Source: Chthoniobacteraceae bacterium
GTDB lineage: Bacteria; Verrucomicrobiota; Verrucomicrobiia; Chthoniobacterales; Chthoniobacteraceae
DNA length: 64,000 bases
NCBI GenBank assembly: GCA_028293625.1
Contig: JAQGOL010000035.1
Span: forward strand, 248,001-312,000
Reading direction: 5' to 3'
Part shown: positions 26,450 through 34,897 of the stretch, piece by piece
Position numbering within the stretch: the stretch's first letter is position 1
Layout of the letters: the number at the start of each line of letters is the position of its first letter
The notes under the pieces: generated by a model
What the model saw: the letters and a program-made list of their open reading frames with translations, nothing else
Databases searched by the model: none
Told to the model about the DNA's origin: nothing
Translations under genes and position numbers: made by a program

Positions 26450-27400
26450 ATGGAGCCTTTAATTCAAATCGAGAATCTCCGGCATATTTACAAGACCCAC
26501 GCGGCGCTGAGCGGGGTCTCCTTCACGGTCCATCGGCAATCGATCCACGGGTTTGTCGGCCCGAATGGGGCGGGCAAAACCACCACGCTCAAGATTCTTT
26601 CCACCCTGCTTCAGCCGCAGTCCGGGAGCGTGAGTGTGTTTGGCCAGGATATTGTCCGGAACCGCAAACAGGTCCGGCGCAAGATCGGTTTCATGCCGGA
26701 TCACTTTTCGATGTACCGGCAGATGACGGTGTTTGAGTATGTCGATTTTTTCGGCGCCGCTTATGGACTGGTGCAGGCCGAACGCGACAAGGTCATCGCC
26801 GATGTCCTCGCACTAACCGATATGGATGGGCGCAAGAACGACCTGATCAGTGGGCTCTCGCGCGGCATGCAACAGCGGGTGAGCCTTGCCCGCGTGCTGG
26901 TGCATGATCCCGATTTGCTCCTGCTCGATGAACCGGCCAGCGGTCTCGATCCGCGCGCACGCATTGAGTTGATGGAAATTCTTGAGGAACTGCGCCGGCT
27001 CGGAAAAACCATTTTCATCAGCTCGCACATTTTAAGTGAACTGGCGACGCTGTGTGATCACGTGACAATCCTGGATCGCGGCAAGGTGAAGTACACCGGT
27101 TCAATGAGCGGCCTTATTTCGAATGAACAGAGCGAGGTGGCCACTTATACGCTGATCCTGGCGGCCGAACATCCCGAGGCGGCGTCCGCGATTGCGCAAC
27201 TGCCCGGGATGACGAGGATCAGTCCGCCGCTCCCCACCTCGCCTCGTTATACGCTCAATTTTGAGCGGGGAAAACTGCCCGTCAACACGATCCTCCAGAC
27301 TGCGCTCGGCAACGGCGCACAGATCGTCGGATTCCATGAGGAGTTCAAACATCTCAACCAGGCGTTTATGGATCTCACTGAACCCGGGGTGCGCCCATGA
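26450..27400 (+). CDS. ABC transporter ATP-binding protein (second ATPase of the export locus)
   Basis: The 316-residue ATPase has Walker A GPNGAGKT, signature LSRGMQQRV, Walker B LLLLDEPASGLD and ISSHIL. The ATG at 26450 lies seven bases after the previous stop; a longer open frame upstream overlaps that gene and lacks ATPase features. The stop overlaps the ATG of permease 4 (ATGA). Blocks such as VHDPDLLLLDEPASGLDPRA correspond nearly residue by residue to the first ATPase (LHDPELLLLDEPASGLDPRA), so the two are paralogues. Whether they work as a heterodimer or serve different permeases cannot be told from the sequence. Confidence 0.93.
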   Translation: MEPLIQIENLRHIYKTHAALSGVSFTVHRQSIHGFVGPNGAGKTTTLKILSTLLQPQSGSVSVFGQDIVRNRKQVRRKIGFMPDHFSMYRQMTVFEYVDFFGAAYGLVQAERDKVIADVLALTDMDGRKNDLISGLSRGMQQRVSLARVLVHDPDLLLLDEPASGLDPRARIELMEILEELRRLGKTIFISSHILSELATLCDHVTILDRGKVKYTGSMSGLISNEQSEVATYTLILAAEHPEAASAIAQLPGMTRISPPLPTSPRYTLNFERGKLPVNTILQTALGNGAQIVGFHEEFKHLNQAFMDLTEPGVRP

Positions 27401-29004
27401 TGAACGCATTGCTGGCTCTTTTTAACCGGTCGCTGCGGCAGGATTCGCGAGCAAAATCGACCTACTGGGCACGCGCCGGACTCGTGTCGCTGATCTGTGT
27501 GATGATGATCACCACCCGTCTCTCGATGGGATGGATAGGGGCGCCCGGGCTGCAGTTTTTCGCCACGGTGATCAGCACCAATTACCTCTTTATCTCGCTG
27601 GCCGGACTCAGTTTTTTTTCCTCCGCCATTACCGAGGAAAAAGAGGAGATGACGCTCGGCCTGTTGCGGATGACCAATCTTAATCCGCTTTCAATCCTGC
27701 TGGGCAAATCGACGAGCCGGCTTTTTAGCGGGCTGCTTTTGCTGGCGGTGCAATTGCCTTTCACGCTGCTGGCGATCTCGTTTGGCGGGATAAGCCTTGT
27801 CCAGATTCTCGCATCGTATTGCGCGCTCATGGCGTATGTCATTTTTCTGAGCAACCTGGCTTTGTTCGCCTCGGTGGTCAGCGCCCGCACGGCCGGGGCG
27901 GCCATCCTGACCGGGTTCCTTCTGGTGCTGTTTCTTTTCGGGCATTATTTCACCCTGGGAATTCTAAGCGTCCTTCATTGGATGGGCATGATCCGTTTCT
28001 CAACGCCCGGAACCATTTTGCAGGCGTTTCTTAATGGCTGGAAAATACTGCTCCCTTCCACCCGGTTTGAGGAAGTGCTGAGCACTGGTTTTAGCGGCAG
28101 CCTGCTTTCCCCGCAGATCTATGGCAACCTGGCGCTGGGCCTCCTCTTTTTTGCCATCGCCTGGGCCAGCTTTGATTTCTTCTGCCGCGACGAGAAAGAC
28201 TCCACCCCGCGCCGCTTTCTTTTCCGGCCGGGTCCGAAAACGGTGGGGATCGCCAGCGCATTCCGTATTTTCAACGCCGGCCGTGCCTGGAAAGCGGCGC
28301 TGATCTGGAAAGACTTTCATTTCCTGGCCGGCGGCAAGCTCACCGTTTTTATTAAACTGCTTCTTTATCTGCTGCTGCCATACGGAGGGATTCTTTTGGC
28401 CAATGGAAATGGCACGCTGCAATTGGACGAATACGGTTACACGTATCTATGGTCGATGGTGGTTGTTTTCTTTGCGGAACTTGTCGTTATGGCGGGGCGC
28501 ATTTTCCGTCAGGAACGTCGCTGGCAAACGCTCTCCAGTCTGGCAATGCTGCCGATCTCCATCCGGCGGCTCGCTTATCAGAAGGTGCTCGGCTGTTTGG
28601 TTGGATGCTGGCCCACGTTCTTGATATTCCTTGGCGGCTGTCTCCTGTTGCTCATGGCAAACTGGGCGGATGCGGTCCTTTGGTGGTCCAACCCAAACCG
28701 TGACATTTTGCATTCGCTGGCCTTGCAGCTTGATTGGCGGGGCGTTGGCGCGTTTGTCGGAGTCGTGGCGCTGGTTCTTTTTTTTCTGCACTTGGTGGTT
28801 GACCTCTCGTTGCGTTTTAAATGGGGCGCGCTTCCATTGGCCATCGGGATCACCTGGCTTTTGAACATGATTGCGCTCCCATTCTCCATCTATTCAATGG
28901 GTGAGGCGTCGTTTGTAGCCATCCCGCTTGCCCTGATTGCCGCCACGATCTTCCTGCACTTTCGCATTGGCCTCCGTTTGGAAAAGATAGCCGGCGAAGA
29001 GTGA
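27397..29004 (+). CDS. ABC-2 type permease, fourth permease of the locus
   Basis: The 535-residue membrane protein again has the coupling-helix signature in its first half (TEEKEEMTLGLLRMTNLNPL) and about twelve hydrophobic segments. It differs from the three tandem permeases in sequence and in the second half, where the corresponding segment is RRWQTLSSLAMLPISIRRLA. It is coupled to the second ATPase gene by a four-base overlap, so this ATPase/permease pair probably forms the basic unit of its half of the locus. Function: export or membrane remodelling, substrate unknown. Confidence 0.85.
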   Translation: MMNALLALFNRSLRQDSRAKSTYWARAGLVSLICVMMITTRLSMGWIGAPGLQFFATVISTNYLFISLAGLSFFSSAITEEKEEMTLGLLRMTNLNPLSILLGKSTSRLFSGLLLLAVQLPFTLLAISFGGISLVQILASYCALMAYVIFLSNLALFASVVSARTAGAAILTGFLLVLFLFGHYFTLGILSVLHWMGMIRFSTPGTILQAFLNGWKILLPSTRFEEVLSTGFSGSLLSPQIYGNLALGLLFFAIAWASFDFFCRDEKDSTPRRFLFRPGPKTVGIASAFRIFNAGRAWKAALIWKDFHFLAGGKLTVFIKLLLYLLLPYGGILLANGNGTLQLDEYGYTYLWSMVVVFFAELVVMAGRIFRQERRWQTLSSLAMLPISIRRLAYQKVLGCLVGCWPTFLIFLGGCLLLLMANWADAVLWWSNPNRDILHSLALQLDWRGVGAFVGVVALVLFFLHLVVDLSLRFKWGALPLAIGITWLLNMIALPFSIYSMGEASFVAIPLALIAATIFLHFRIGLRLEKIAGEE

Positions 29005-29039
29005 CCCGGAAGGAGAGCCTTTCGCGCTCCTCATTTTCT

Positions 29040-29080
29040 CCTTCACCTTGTCTTTCCGTGCCTTGCCCTTCACCTTGTCT
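29040..29080 (+). repeat. 14-bp direct repeat in the leader of the ABC-F gene
   Basis: ccttcaccttgtct occurs at 29040-29053 and again at 29067-29080. Only thirteen bases separate the copies, and both are just upstream of the likely TTG start. The role is unknown. Confidence 0.6.
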
Positions 29081-29082
29081 GC

Positions 29083-30972
29083 TTGTCATCCTCTGATTCC
29101 ACTTCCAACGCCATTGCCAGTGCCAGCGAACTCGTCGTCAAATACGGCATCCAGACGGTTCTCGATCACGCCACCCTTACCATTCACGCGGGAGACCGGA
29201 TCGGTCTTGTGGGCCGGAACGGGTGCGGCAAATCCACTTTCTTAAAAATCGCCGCCGGCACACTGGAGCCCGATGCGGGTCAATTCAGCCGGCGTCGCGA
29301 TATCATCACCGGTTATCTGCCGCAGGTCTTTGATCTGGATGAATCGGCCAATGTGCATACCAACGTGCTGGCGGGCGCGCAAACGGCCCTCGATCTGATT
29401 GCCGAATACGAGCGGATCCCGGCGGAAAGCGCCCGGAGCGCGCAGGTCCTTGATCAGATTCATCATCTCGATGGCTGGAATCTTGAGCATCGCATCAAGA
29501 GCCTCATTACCAATCTTCACGCGCCGGATCCGGGCCGCAATGTGGCAACGCTTTCGGGCGGGGAAAAACGGCGCGTGGCGTTGTGCCGTGCGCTGCTGGC
29601 GCGGCCCGATTTATTGATACTGGACGAACCGACCAACCATCTCGATACCGGCTCAATCGAGTGGCTTGAAGAATTCCTCTCCCGTTACGAGGGGACCTGT
29701 CTTTTTGTCACGCACGATCGCTACTTTCTCGACCGGATCTCGACGCGGATCGTGGAACTGGCACGCGGGGATTTTAAAAGCTACGAGGGCAACTACAGCG
29801 ATTTTCTTGTTTCAAAAGCCGAGCAGCAGGTGGTGGAGGAACAGCAGGATCACAAGCGCGAAAAATTCCTCAAACGCGAGTTGGAATGGGTTCGCAAACG
29901 GCCCCGGGCGCGCCGCACAAAATCGGTCGATCGCGTGGAACGTTATTTTGAAATGGCCGCTGAGGAAGGGCCCGAGGCGGAGCTCGACGTGGAATTGATC
30001 ATTCCGCCCGCGCCCAAGCTTGGCAACCGGGTCATTGAGCTCAAGGAAGTCGGCGCCGCGGTTGGCGAACGCGTTTTGTTTGAGAACCTGAGTTTAAATC
30101 TCGCGGCAGGGGAGCGGCTTGGCGTGGTCGGACGGAACGGGATGGGCAAATCGACGCTGCTTAAGATCATCCTTGGGGAAGTGGCGCCGCTGGCCGGTGA
30201 AGTGGAGATTGGCCCGCGCACTGAGATCAATTACGTCGACCAGAACCGGATCACACTCGACGAGACCAAGACCATTTACGAGGAGGTTGGAGAAGGCCTC
30301 GAATACGTGCGGCTCGGCGAGGAGGACATTACATTGCGCGGTTATTTGCGCCGGTTTTTGTTCAGCGAAGACCGGATTATGACACGCATCCAGCTCCTGA
30401 GCGGAGGCGAACGCAGCCGCGTGCTACTAGCTAAAATCCTCAAGCGCGGCGGAAATGTGCTGATTCTTGATGAACCAACCAACGACCTCGATTTGGGGAC
30501 CTTGCGCCTGTTGGAGGAAGCGCTCATCCATTTCAAAGGAAGCGTCATGGTGGTCAGTCACGATCGGTATTTTCTTAACCGCGTCTGCACCGCCATTCTC
30601 GCTTTTGAGGACGATGGAGGGATCGATTTTCATGTCGGCAATTACGATCGCTACCTTGAAAAACGGGCCGAAAGTGTTGCCAGGGAAGCCGCCCTCGCAA
30701 AGCCGGTTGAAGCCGCCGCTCCCGTCCGGGCCACGGCGGAAAAGCCGCGCAAACTGAAGTGGAAAGAAGAACGCGAACTTGAAGGGATGGAGGCAAATAT
30801 CCTGATCGCTGAGGAAGAGGTAAGCCGCCTTGAAACCCTCTTTGCCCAAGCCGATTTTTACGCGGCTCACGGCCATGAATGGCATAAATACGAAGCACAA
30901 CTTGCCGCGGCTCGTCACGCCGTGGCGAAACTTTATGCCCGCTGGCAGGAGCTGGAAAAAATCAGGGGATAA
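29083..30972 (+). CDS. ABC-F family ATPase (Uup/EttA-type), translation-associated
   Basis: The 629-residue soluble protein has two ATPase domains and no membrane segment. The first has GRNGCGKS, LSGGEKRRVALCRALLARP and LILDEPTNHLD; the second has GRNGMGKS, LSGGERSRVLLAKIL and LILDEPTNDLD. They are joined by a charged helical linker (about 240-300, REKFLKRELEWVRKRPRARR), and the C-terminus (about 545-629) is a coiled coil with the KLKWKEERELEGME segment, as in Uup. ABC-F proteins act on the ribosome, and Uup-type members also affect DNA handling. The start is probably TTG at 29083; no in-frame ATG lies nearby, so the first residues are uncertain. It follows the ABC export locus by 78 bp but is unlikely to be part of it. 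Confidence 0.9.
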   Translation: MSSSDSTSNAIASASELVVKYGIQTVLDHATLTIHAGDRIGLVGRNGCGKSTFLKIAAGTLEPDAGQFSRRRDIITGYLPQVFDLDESANVHTNVLAGAQTALDLIAEYERIPAESARSAQVLDQIHHLDGWNLEHRIKSLITNLHAPDPGRNVATLSGGEKRRVALCRALLARPDLLILDEPTNHLDTGSIEWLEEFLSRYEGTCLFVTHDRYFLDRISTRIVELARGDFKSYEGNYSDFLVSKAEQQVVEEQQDHKREKFLKRELEWVRKRPRARRTKSVDRVERYFEMAAEEGPEAELDVELIIPPAPKLGNRVIELKEVGAAVGERVLFENLSLNLAAGERLGVVGRNGMGKSTLLKIILGEVAPLAGEVEIGPRTEINYVDQNRITLDETKTIYEEVGEGLEYVRLGEEDITLRGYLRRFLFSEDRIMTRIQLLSGGERSRVLLAKILKRGGNVLILDEPTNDLDLGTLRLLEEALIHFKGSVMVVSHDRYFLNRVCTAILAFEDDGGIDFHVGNYDRYLEKRAESVAREAALAKPVEAAAPVRATAEKPRKLKWKEERELEGMEANILIAEEEVSRLETLFAQADFYAAHGHEWHKYEAQLAAARHAVAKLYARWQELEKIRG

Positions 30973-31111
30973 CCGCGATCAGCGCTTTTTTTTGTAATCT
31001 TTCTTCGCGGCTTACACGCGGCGGATGAGATAAGATGAAGCTTACAAAGGGGAAAAGGAGTGGGGAGAACAGGGATTTGCGCTTGTGCATCTTCCCGCAG
31101 GGATTTAAGTA

Positions 31112-31855
31112 GTGCGCGTGGCCTCCCCAGCTTACCTGCACAGTGCCGTCTTGGCGGCTGAATTCCGTTTCCTGGATATGACCTTCATGGGCCACAAAGG
31201 AGAAGGCTGTGCTGAGGAAAATCAGGATCGCGTTTTGCATCGACGCATTTTTTCCAATGAAGGCGAGCTCCACCTGATGGCGGTTGCCGATGGAGTCAGC
31301 CGTTGCCCGCGCGGCGGCGACGTGGCCCAGTATATCGTGGAGCATCTGGCGAATGACCCGCTTCTCGATTCCTCCCGCCTTCCTTTGGCAATTCTCGTCC
31401 GCAAGTATCTGCGCGAATTGCATGAGGGGTTTTATCAGGAGTTCGCCGGACGCGACGAGATGCTCGAGAGCGCTTCCACCTTGAGTGTTGCGATCCTGGA
31501 GAACGGTGTGGCTCATTGCTTTTGGGTTGGCGATTCCCCTATTTTTCTTGCCCAGGAAAATCACCACAGGTTTGTCACCTCGCAAATCTCAACACCCGAT
31601 CTTTGCGGCCGGCTCCTGATCGATTGCTTTGGCGCGTCGGCTCCTTTCCAGACCAAATACAGCAAGGTGCAAATGGCTCCGGGCGACGTGCTGATGGTAG
31701 CCACCGATGGCGCCATTCGCAGTTTGGAAGACATCAGCTCAATGCTTAATGCGTATGGTCCAACGCAGGACCTGCTCGATTTCATTCAAAGGCAGGCTCC
31801 CAAGAGCGATTATTTCGATGATGCCAGCCTGGTCTTGGCCCAACGGCTGACCTAA
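31112..31855 (+). CDS. PP2C-family serine/threonine protein phosphatase
   Basis: The 247-residue protein has the ordered PP2C motifs: ENQDRV near the N-terminus, VADGVSRCPRGG (metal-binding Asp-Gly), ASTLSVAILENG, WVGDSPIFLA, MVATDGAIRSLED and a final DDASLVLAQRL. These Asp residues hold two metal ions that activate water to remove phosphate from Ser/Thr. There is no sensor or membrane domain, so it should be a cytoplasmic phosphatase opposing a kinase encoded elsewhere. The start is GTG at 31112; the ATG at 31178 would give a 225-residue protein that still holds all motifs. A T8 tract at 30986-30993 in the gap upstream may end the ABC-F transcript. Confidence 0.85.
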   Translation: MRVASPAYLHSAVLAAEFRFLDMTFMGHKGEGCAEENQDRVLHRRIFSNEGELHLMAVADGVSRCPRGGDVAQYIVEHLANDPLLDSSRLPLAILVRKYLRELHEGFYQEFAGRDEMLESASTLSVAILENGVAHCFWVGDSPIFLAQENHHRFVTSQISTPDLCGRLLIDCFGASAPFQTKYSKVQMAPGDVLMVATDGAIRSLEDISSMLNAYGPTQDLLDFIQRQAPKSDYFDDASLVLAQRLT

Positions 31856-32023
31856 GGGTCGGTTTAGCAGCCGCAAAAAGAAGCGCCTAAAAGCGGCGTG
31901 TTCCGCATCCCATGTCCGGCCCGAATCCGAAAACTATTTGGGAGAACATCAAAGACCGCATCGATACTCGACGGCGCGCCGGGAAGCCGGGCGGCGATGA
32001 CGATTTCTCCCAGGTCAGTAACG

Positions 32024-33367
32024 ATGAAGTTCGAGACTATCTGGCAAAAGCCCCGTCCGCTCAGCACGCGTAAGACCGGGCAGATTCTTCGCGAAGCCGC
32101 CCACTCGCTCATGGGCCGGATGGCTTCTGAAGTGGCTGAGCGCGCCTTGATCGAGATGATCGGCGATGCCCGCTTCATCCTCATGGGTGAAGCCTCGCAT
32201 GGAACCCACGAATTTTATGAATTCCGTGTCCGGTTCACACAGCGCTTACTCAAGCAAAAAGGATTCCGCATCCTCGCCGTGGAAGCCGACTCGCCCGATA
32301 TGCAGCGTGTTGATTCTTTTGCGGGCGGATGCACCGGGGATTCCACGGCGGAGGATGCGCTCGGTGGATTCAGCCGCTTCCCAAGGTGGATGTGGCGCAA
32401 TGAAGTGATCAAAGAGTTCATTCAATGGATGCGCAGCTTTAATCTGCGTCCGGAAAACGCGGGTTCGCCCGCCCATCTTTACGGACTCGATCTCTACAGC
32501 TTGCATGCTTCGATGGATGCCGTAGTGCGATTTTTGGAGAAAACCGATCCGTCCGCTGCCCGCCGTGCCAAGGCTCGATACGCCTGTTTTGATTCATTCG
32601 GCGCCAGTCCGCAGCTGTATGGATTGGCGGCCAAGCAGGGACTTGGCTCCTGCGAATCGGCTGTCATTGAGCAGCTTGTCGAGTTGCAAAAAACATCGGC
32701 CGAACTTCATTGCGAGGAAGCGTTTCTTGCGAAAGAAAACGCGCGGGTGGTTAAGAACGCGGAAGCCTATTACCGCGCCCTGTTCGATGAGGACACCATT
32801 GCATGGAATCTGCGGGATCAGCATATGACCGAGACCCTGGAATCGATCGTGGAGCATCATGGAGATTCCAAGGCAATCGTTTGGGCGCATAACTCGCATT
32901 TGGGCGATGCGCGCGCCACGGAAATGGCCGATCGTGGGGAATGGAATGTCGGCCAGTTGATGAGGCAACGCTATGGCGATGACTGTTTTACCCTCGGATT
33001 CAGCACTTACTCGGGCACGGTCACCGCGGCGCGGGACTGGGATCAGCCCCCGGAACGGCGGCATGTGCGGCCGGCGCTGGCGGGAAGTTACGAGGCGTTG
33101 CTGCACATCGTGGGCGGCAACTTCTGGCTGAATCTGCATCCGGATCAGCCGGTTGAGGAACTGCTAAAAGAGCCGCGCCTGGAACGGGCCATCGGAGTGA
33201 TCTATCGTCCTGAGTCCGAACGCGGCAGCCATTATTTTTACTCCGTATTGCCCGACCAATTCGACGCAATCGTCCATTTTGACTATACCCGGGCGCTTGA
33301 TCCGTTGGACCGCAATGCAAAGTGGGACCGCGGCGAATTGCCTGAGACCTATCCCTCGGCTCTTTAG
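32024..33367 (+). CDS. Erythromycin-esterase-like family protein
   Basis: The protein (447 residues from the ATG at 32024) belongs to the EreA/EreB-like fold. Catalytic-region motifs are visible: LMGEASHGTHEFYEFR early, AVEADSPDMQRVD next, and VWAHNSHLGDARATEM later, matching the His/Glu positions used by erythromycin esterases to open the macrolide ring. Most family members in environmental bacteria have unknown substrates, so antibiotic resistance should not be assumed. The frame is open back to 31898, with other starts at 31997 and 32024; upstream residues look non-homologous. It lies 168 bp after the PP2C gene and 109 bp before the DUF2267 gene. Confidence 0.82.
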   Translation: MKFETIWQKPRPLSTRKTGQILREAAHSLMGRMASEVAERALIEMIGDARFILMGEASHGTHEFYEFRVRFTQRLLKQKGFRILAVEADSPDMQRVDSFAGGCTGDSTAEDALGGFSRFPRWMWRNEVIKEFIQWMRSFNLRPENAGSPAHLYGLDLYSLHASMDAVVRFLEKTDPSAARRAKARYACFDSFGASPQLYGLAAKQGLGSCESAVIEQLVELQKTSAELHCEEAFLAKENARVVKNAEAYYRALFDEDTIAWNLRDQHMTETLESIVEHHGDSKAIVWAHNSHLGDARATEMADRGEWNVGQLMRQRYGDDCFTLGFSTYSGTVTAARDWDQPPERRHVRPALAGSYEALLHIVGGNFWLNLHPDQPVEELLKEPRLERAIGVIYRPESERGSHYFYSVLPDQFDAIVHFDYTRALDPLDRNAKWDRGELPETYPSAL

Positions 33368-33464
33368 GGGCAATCGGTTCCGCGTTACTGTGGAAAAAGA
33401 AAAATATGTTGGCCGCTTCAACCGTCTGAGCGCGGAGCCGGAGTCGATACTTTTAGAAAGAAAA

Positions 33465-33471
33465 AAGGAGG
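33465..33471 (+). promoter_or_regulatory. Consensus ribosome binding site of the DUF2267 gene
   Basis: AAGGAGG stands five bases before the ATG at 33477. It is the best Shine-Dalgarno in the window, sets the start, and suggests strong translation of this small protein. Confidence 0.9.
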
Positions 33472-33476
33472 AATTT

Positions 33477-33914
33477 ATGAGTGAAGCAGGACTTGAGGTG
33501 CTCGATTCGACGGTGCAGAAAACGTATGAATGGATCAACGGCATCTCGGAGACGACAAACCTTGATCGAAGCACGTCCCTGAAAGCATTGCGCGCGGTAT
33601 TGCATACTCTGCGTGACCGGTTGCCCGTTTATGAAGCCGCGCATTTTTCCGCGCAGCTGCCGATGCTCATTCGCGGTTTGTTTTTTGATGGATGGCGTCC
33701 TTCAAGCGTGCCGCTCAAGCTTTCGCGTGATGAATTTTTCAGAGAGATTGATAACGCGATTGTTTGCCCCCAAACAATTGATGTCATGCAGGTAATGCGC
33801 GCCGTGTTTGCCGTGATTAATGATCACGTTTCATCCGGGGAAGTTGAAAAAATACGCGGTGTACTGCCACGCGAACTTCAGTTGCTTTGGCCGGAGCCGC
33901 TGGTGGCAGCGTAA
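33477..33914 (+). CDS. DUF2267 domain protein
   Basis: The 145-residue soluble protein is a single helical DUF2267 domain. It has the family features LKALRAVLHTLRDRLPVYEAAHFSAQLPMLIRG in part and the closing EVEKIRGVLPRELQLLWP. DUF2267 proteins have no established biochemical role and are often seen next to stress genes. The ATG at 33477 is fixed by a consensus Shine-Dalgarno; an upstream extension of the frame overlaps the previous gene. It converges with the M42 peptidase gene (19-bp gap). Confidence 0.88.
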   Translation: MSEAGLEVLDSTVQKTYEWINGISETTNLDRSTSLKALRAVLHTLRDRLPVYEAAHFSAQLPMLIRGLFFDGWRPSSVPLKLSRDEFFREIDNAIVCPQTIDVMQVMRAVFAVINDHVSSGEVEKIRGVLPRELQLLWPEPLVAA

Positions 33915-33933
33915 GCCACGCCGAGCCAACGCA

Positions 33934-34893
33934 TTAAAAAAAGCGTTCGAACTTTGCCATCTCGGTTTCCAGCCGGATGCGGAGGGCGCTATGCGGGTCA
34001 CAAAGCTCGGTGATTTTCGCGGCCGCAATGCAGAGTCGCGCCATGGCTTCCACATCCTCAAGTGCGACGAACTCGCATTCGATGCGCTCCTCGGGGCCGC
34101 AATTGTGGTAATTGCCAAGCGCCACGCAAAGCGCCGCGGTGCGGTATCCGTAAAGTTGATAGGCAGTCGCCTCACAGGTTCCGCCGCTCATTAAACAGCG
34201 CTGAAAAGGGATGCCTGCTTCGGTGGCCCAGCGCACAAAAAGGGCGGTGGTGGCGGAGTCAAAAATTGAAGTCCGATCGCCGACCCGCACGATGACGCCG
34301 GCGCCCATTTTACACGCCCCGCCGCGCTCGGAGCTCGTCTCAAGCGAAATCACCGTGACGCTTTGCGGCAACCGGCGTTCGGCGGCCAGTTGCATTGCCC
34401 CAACAAAGCCGACTTCCTCGGCCCGGGTAAATAGCCCGTAAACGCTCGCCTCGGCGCCTGTTCGCTCCAGCTCTTCGAACATCGCGACAATGGCGGCGCA
34501 GCCGATCAGGTCATCGCAGGCACGTGAAAAGATGCGGCCTTCCTTGAGTTCAAACGCGGGCAGATCCCACATCGCGAAATTTCCAAAATCCTGAGTCGGC
34601 GGATTTTTTGCCCGATAAACTTCCGGGACACCGCCGAGGAAAAGGGCCGGTTTGTTGGCGCCCGGTTCTTTGACAAAACCCGGATGATCCATGTGGGCCG
34701 CAAACGCAAACCGGGGAATCGCCGTGCCGCGCTGGTAGAGGGCGATCAGATTCCCGAAGTTATCGTAATCCACCGACACGTGCGGCATTCGGGCAAGCCA
34801 CCGACCAATCTCGCTCCGCACGGCTTCCTCAAAAAAAGGAGCGGTCGGTTGTGAAAGAAGGCTTCGTGCGATCTCAAGAACAGGAGAAGACAT
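33934..34893 (-). CDS. M42-type metallopeptidase (aminopeptidase-like)
   Basis: The 319-residue protein has the co-catalytic two-metal site of the M42/M20 group: H67 and D69 in AFAAHMDHPG, D127-D128 in SRACDDLIGC, the catalytic E159-E160 in TRAEEVGFVGA, E185 in SLETS, and a late His in NYHNC. The residue after the first His-x-Asp and the short dimerisation insert resemble M42 glutamyl/deblocking aminopeptidases, which remove N-terminal residues from peptides in the cytoplasm. It begins only 4 bp after the stop of the DUF455/ATP-grasp gene, so the two should be made together. It may trim a peptide used or made by that enzyme; this is an inference from position. Confidence 0.85.
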   Translation of the reverse strand: MSSPVLEIARSLLSQPTAPFFEEAVRSEIGRWLARMPHVSVDYDNFGNLIALYQRGTAIPRFAFAAHMDHPGFVKEPGANKPALFLGGVPEVYRAKNPPTQDFGNFAMWDLPAFELKEGRIFSRACDDLIGCAAIVAMFEELERTGAEASVYGLFTRAEEVGFVGAMQLAAERRLPQSVTVISLETSSERGGACKMGAGVIVRVGDRTSIFDSATTALFVRWATEAGIPFQRCLMSGGTCEATAYQLYGYRTAALCVALGNYHNCGPEERIECEFVALEDVEAMARLCIAAAKITELCDPHSALRIRLETEMAKFERFF

Positions 34894-34897
34894 AAGT

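Noticed and set aside
32024-33367. Reading the erythromycin-esterase-like gene as antibiotic resistance
   Set aside because: The fold is shared by many environmental enzymes of unknown substrate, and nothing around it suggests a resistance cassette.
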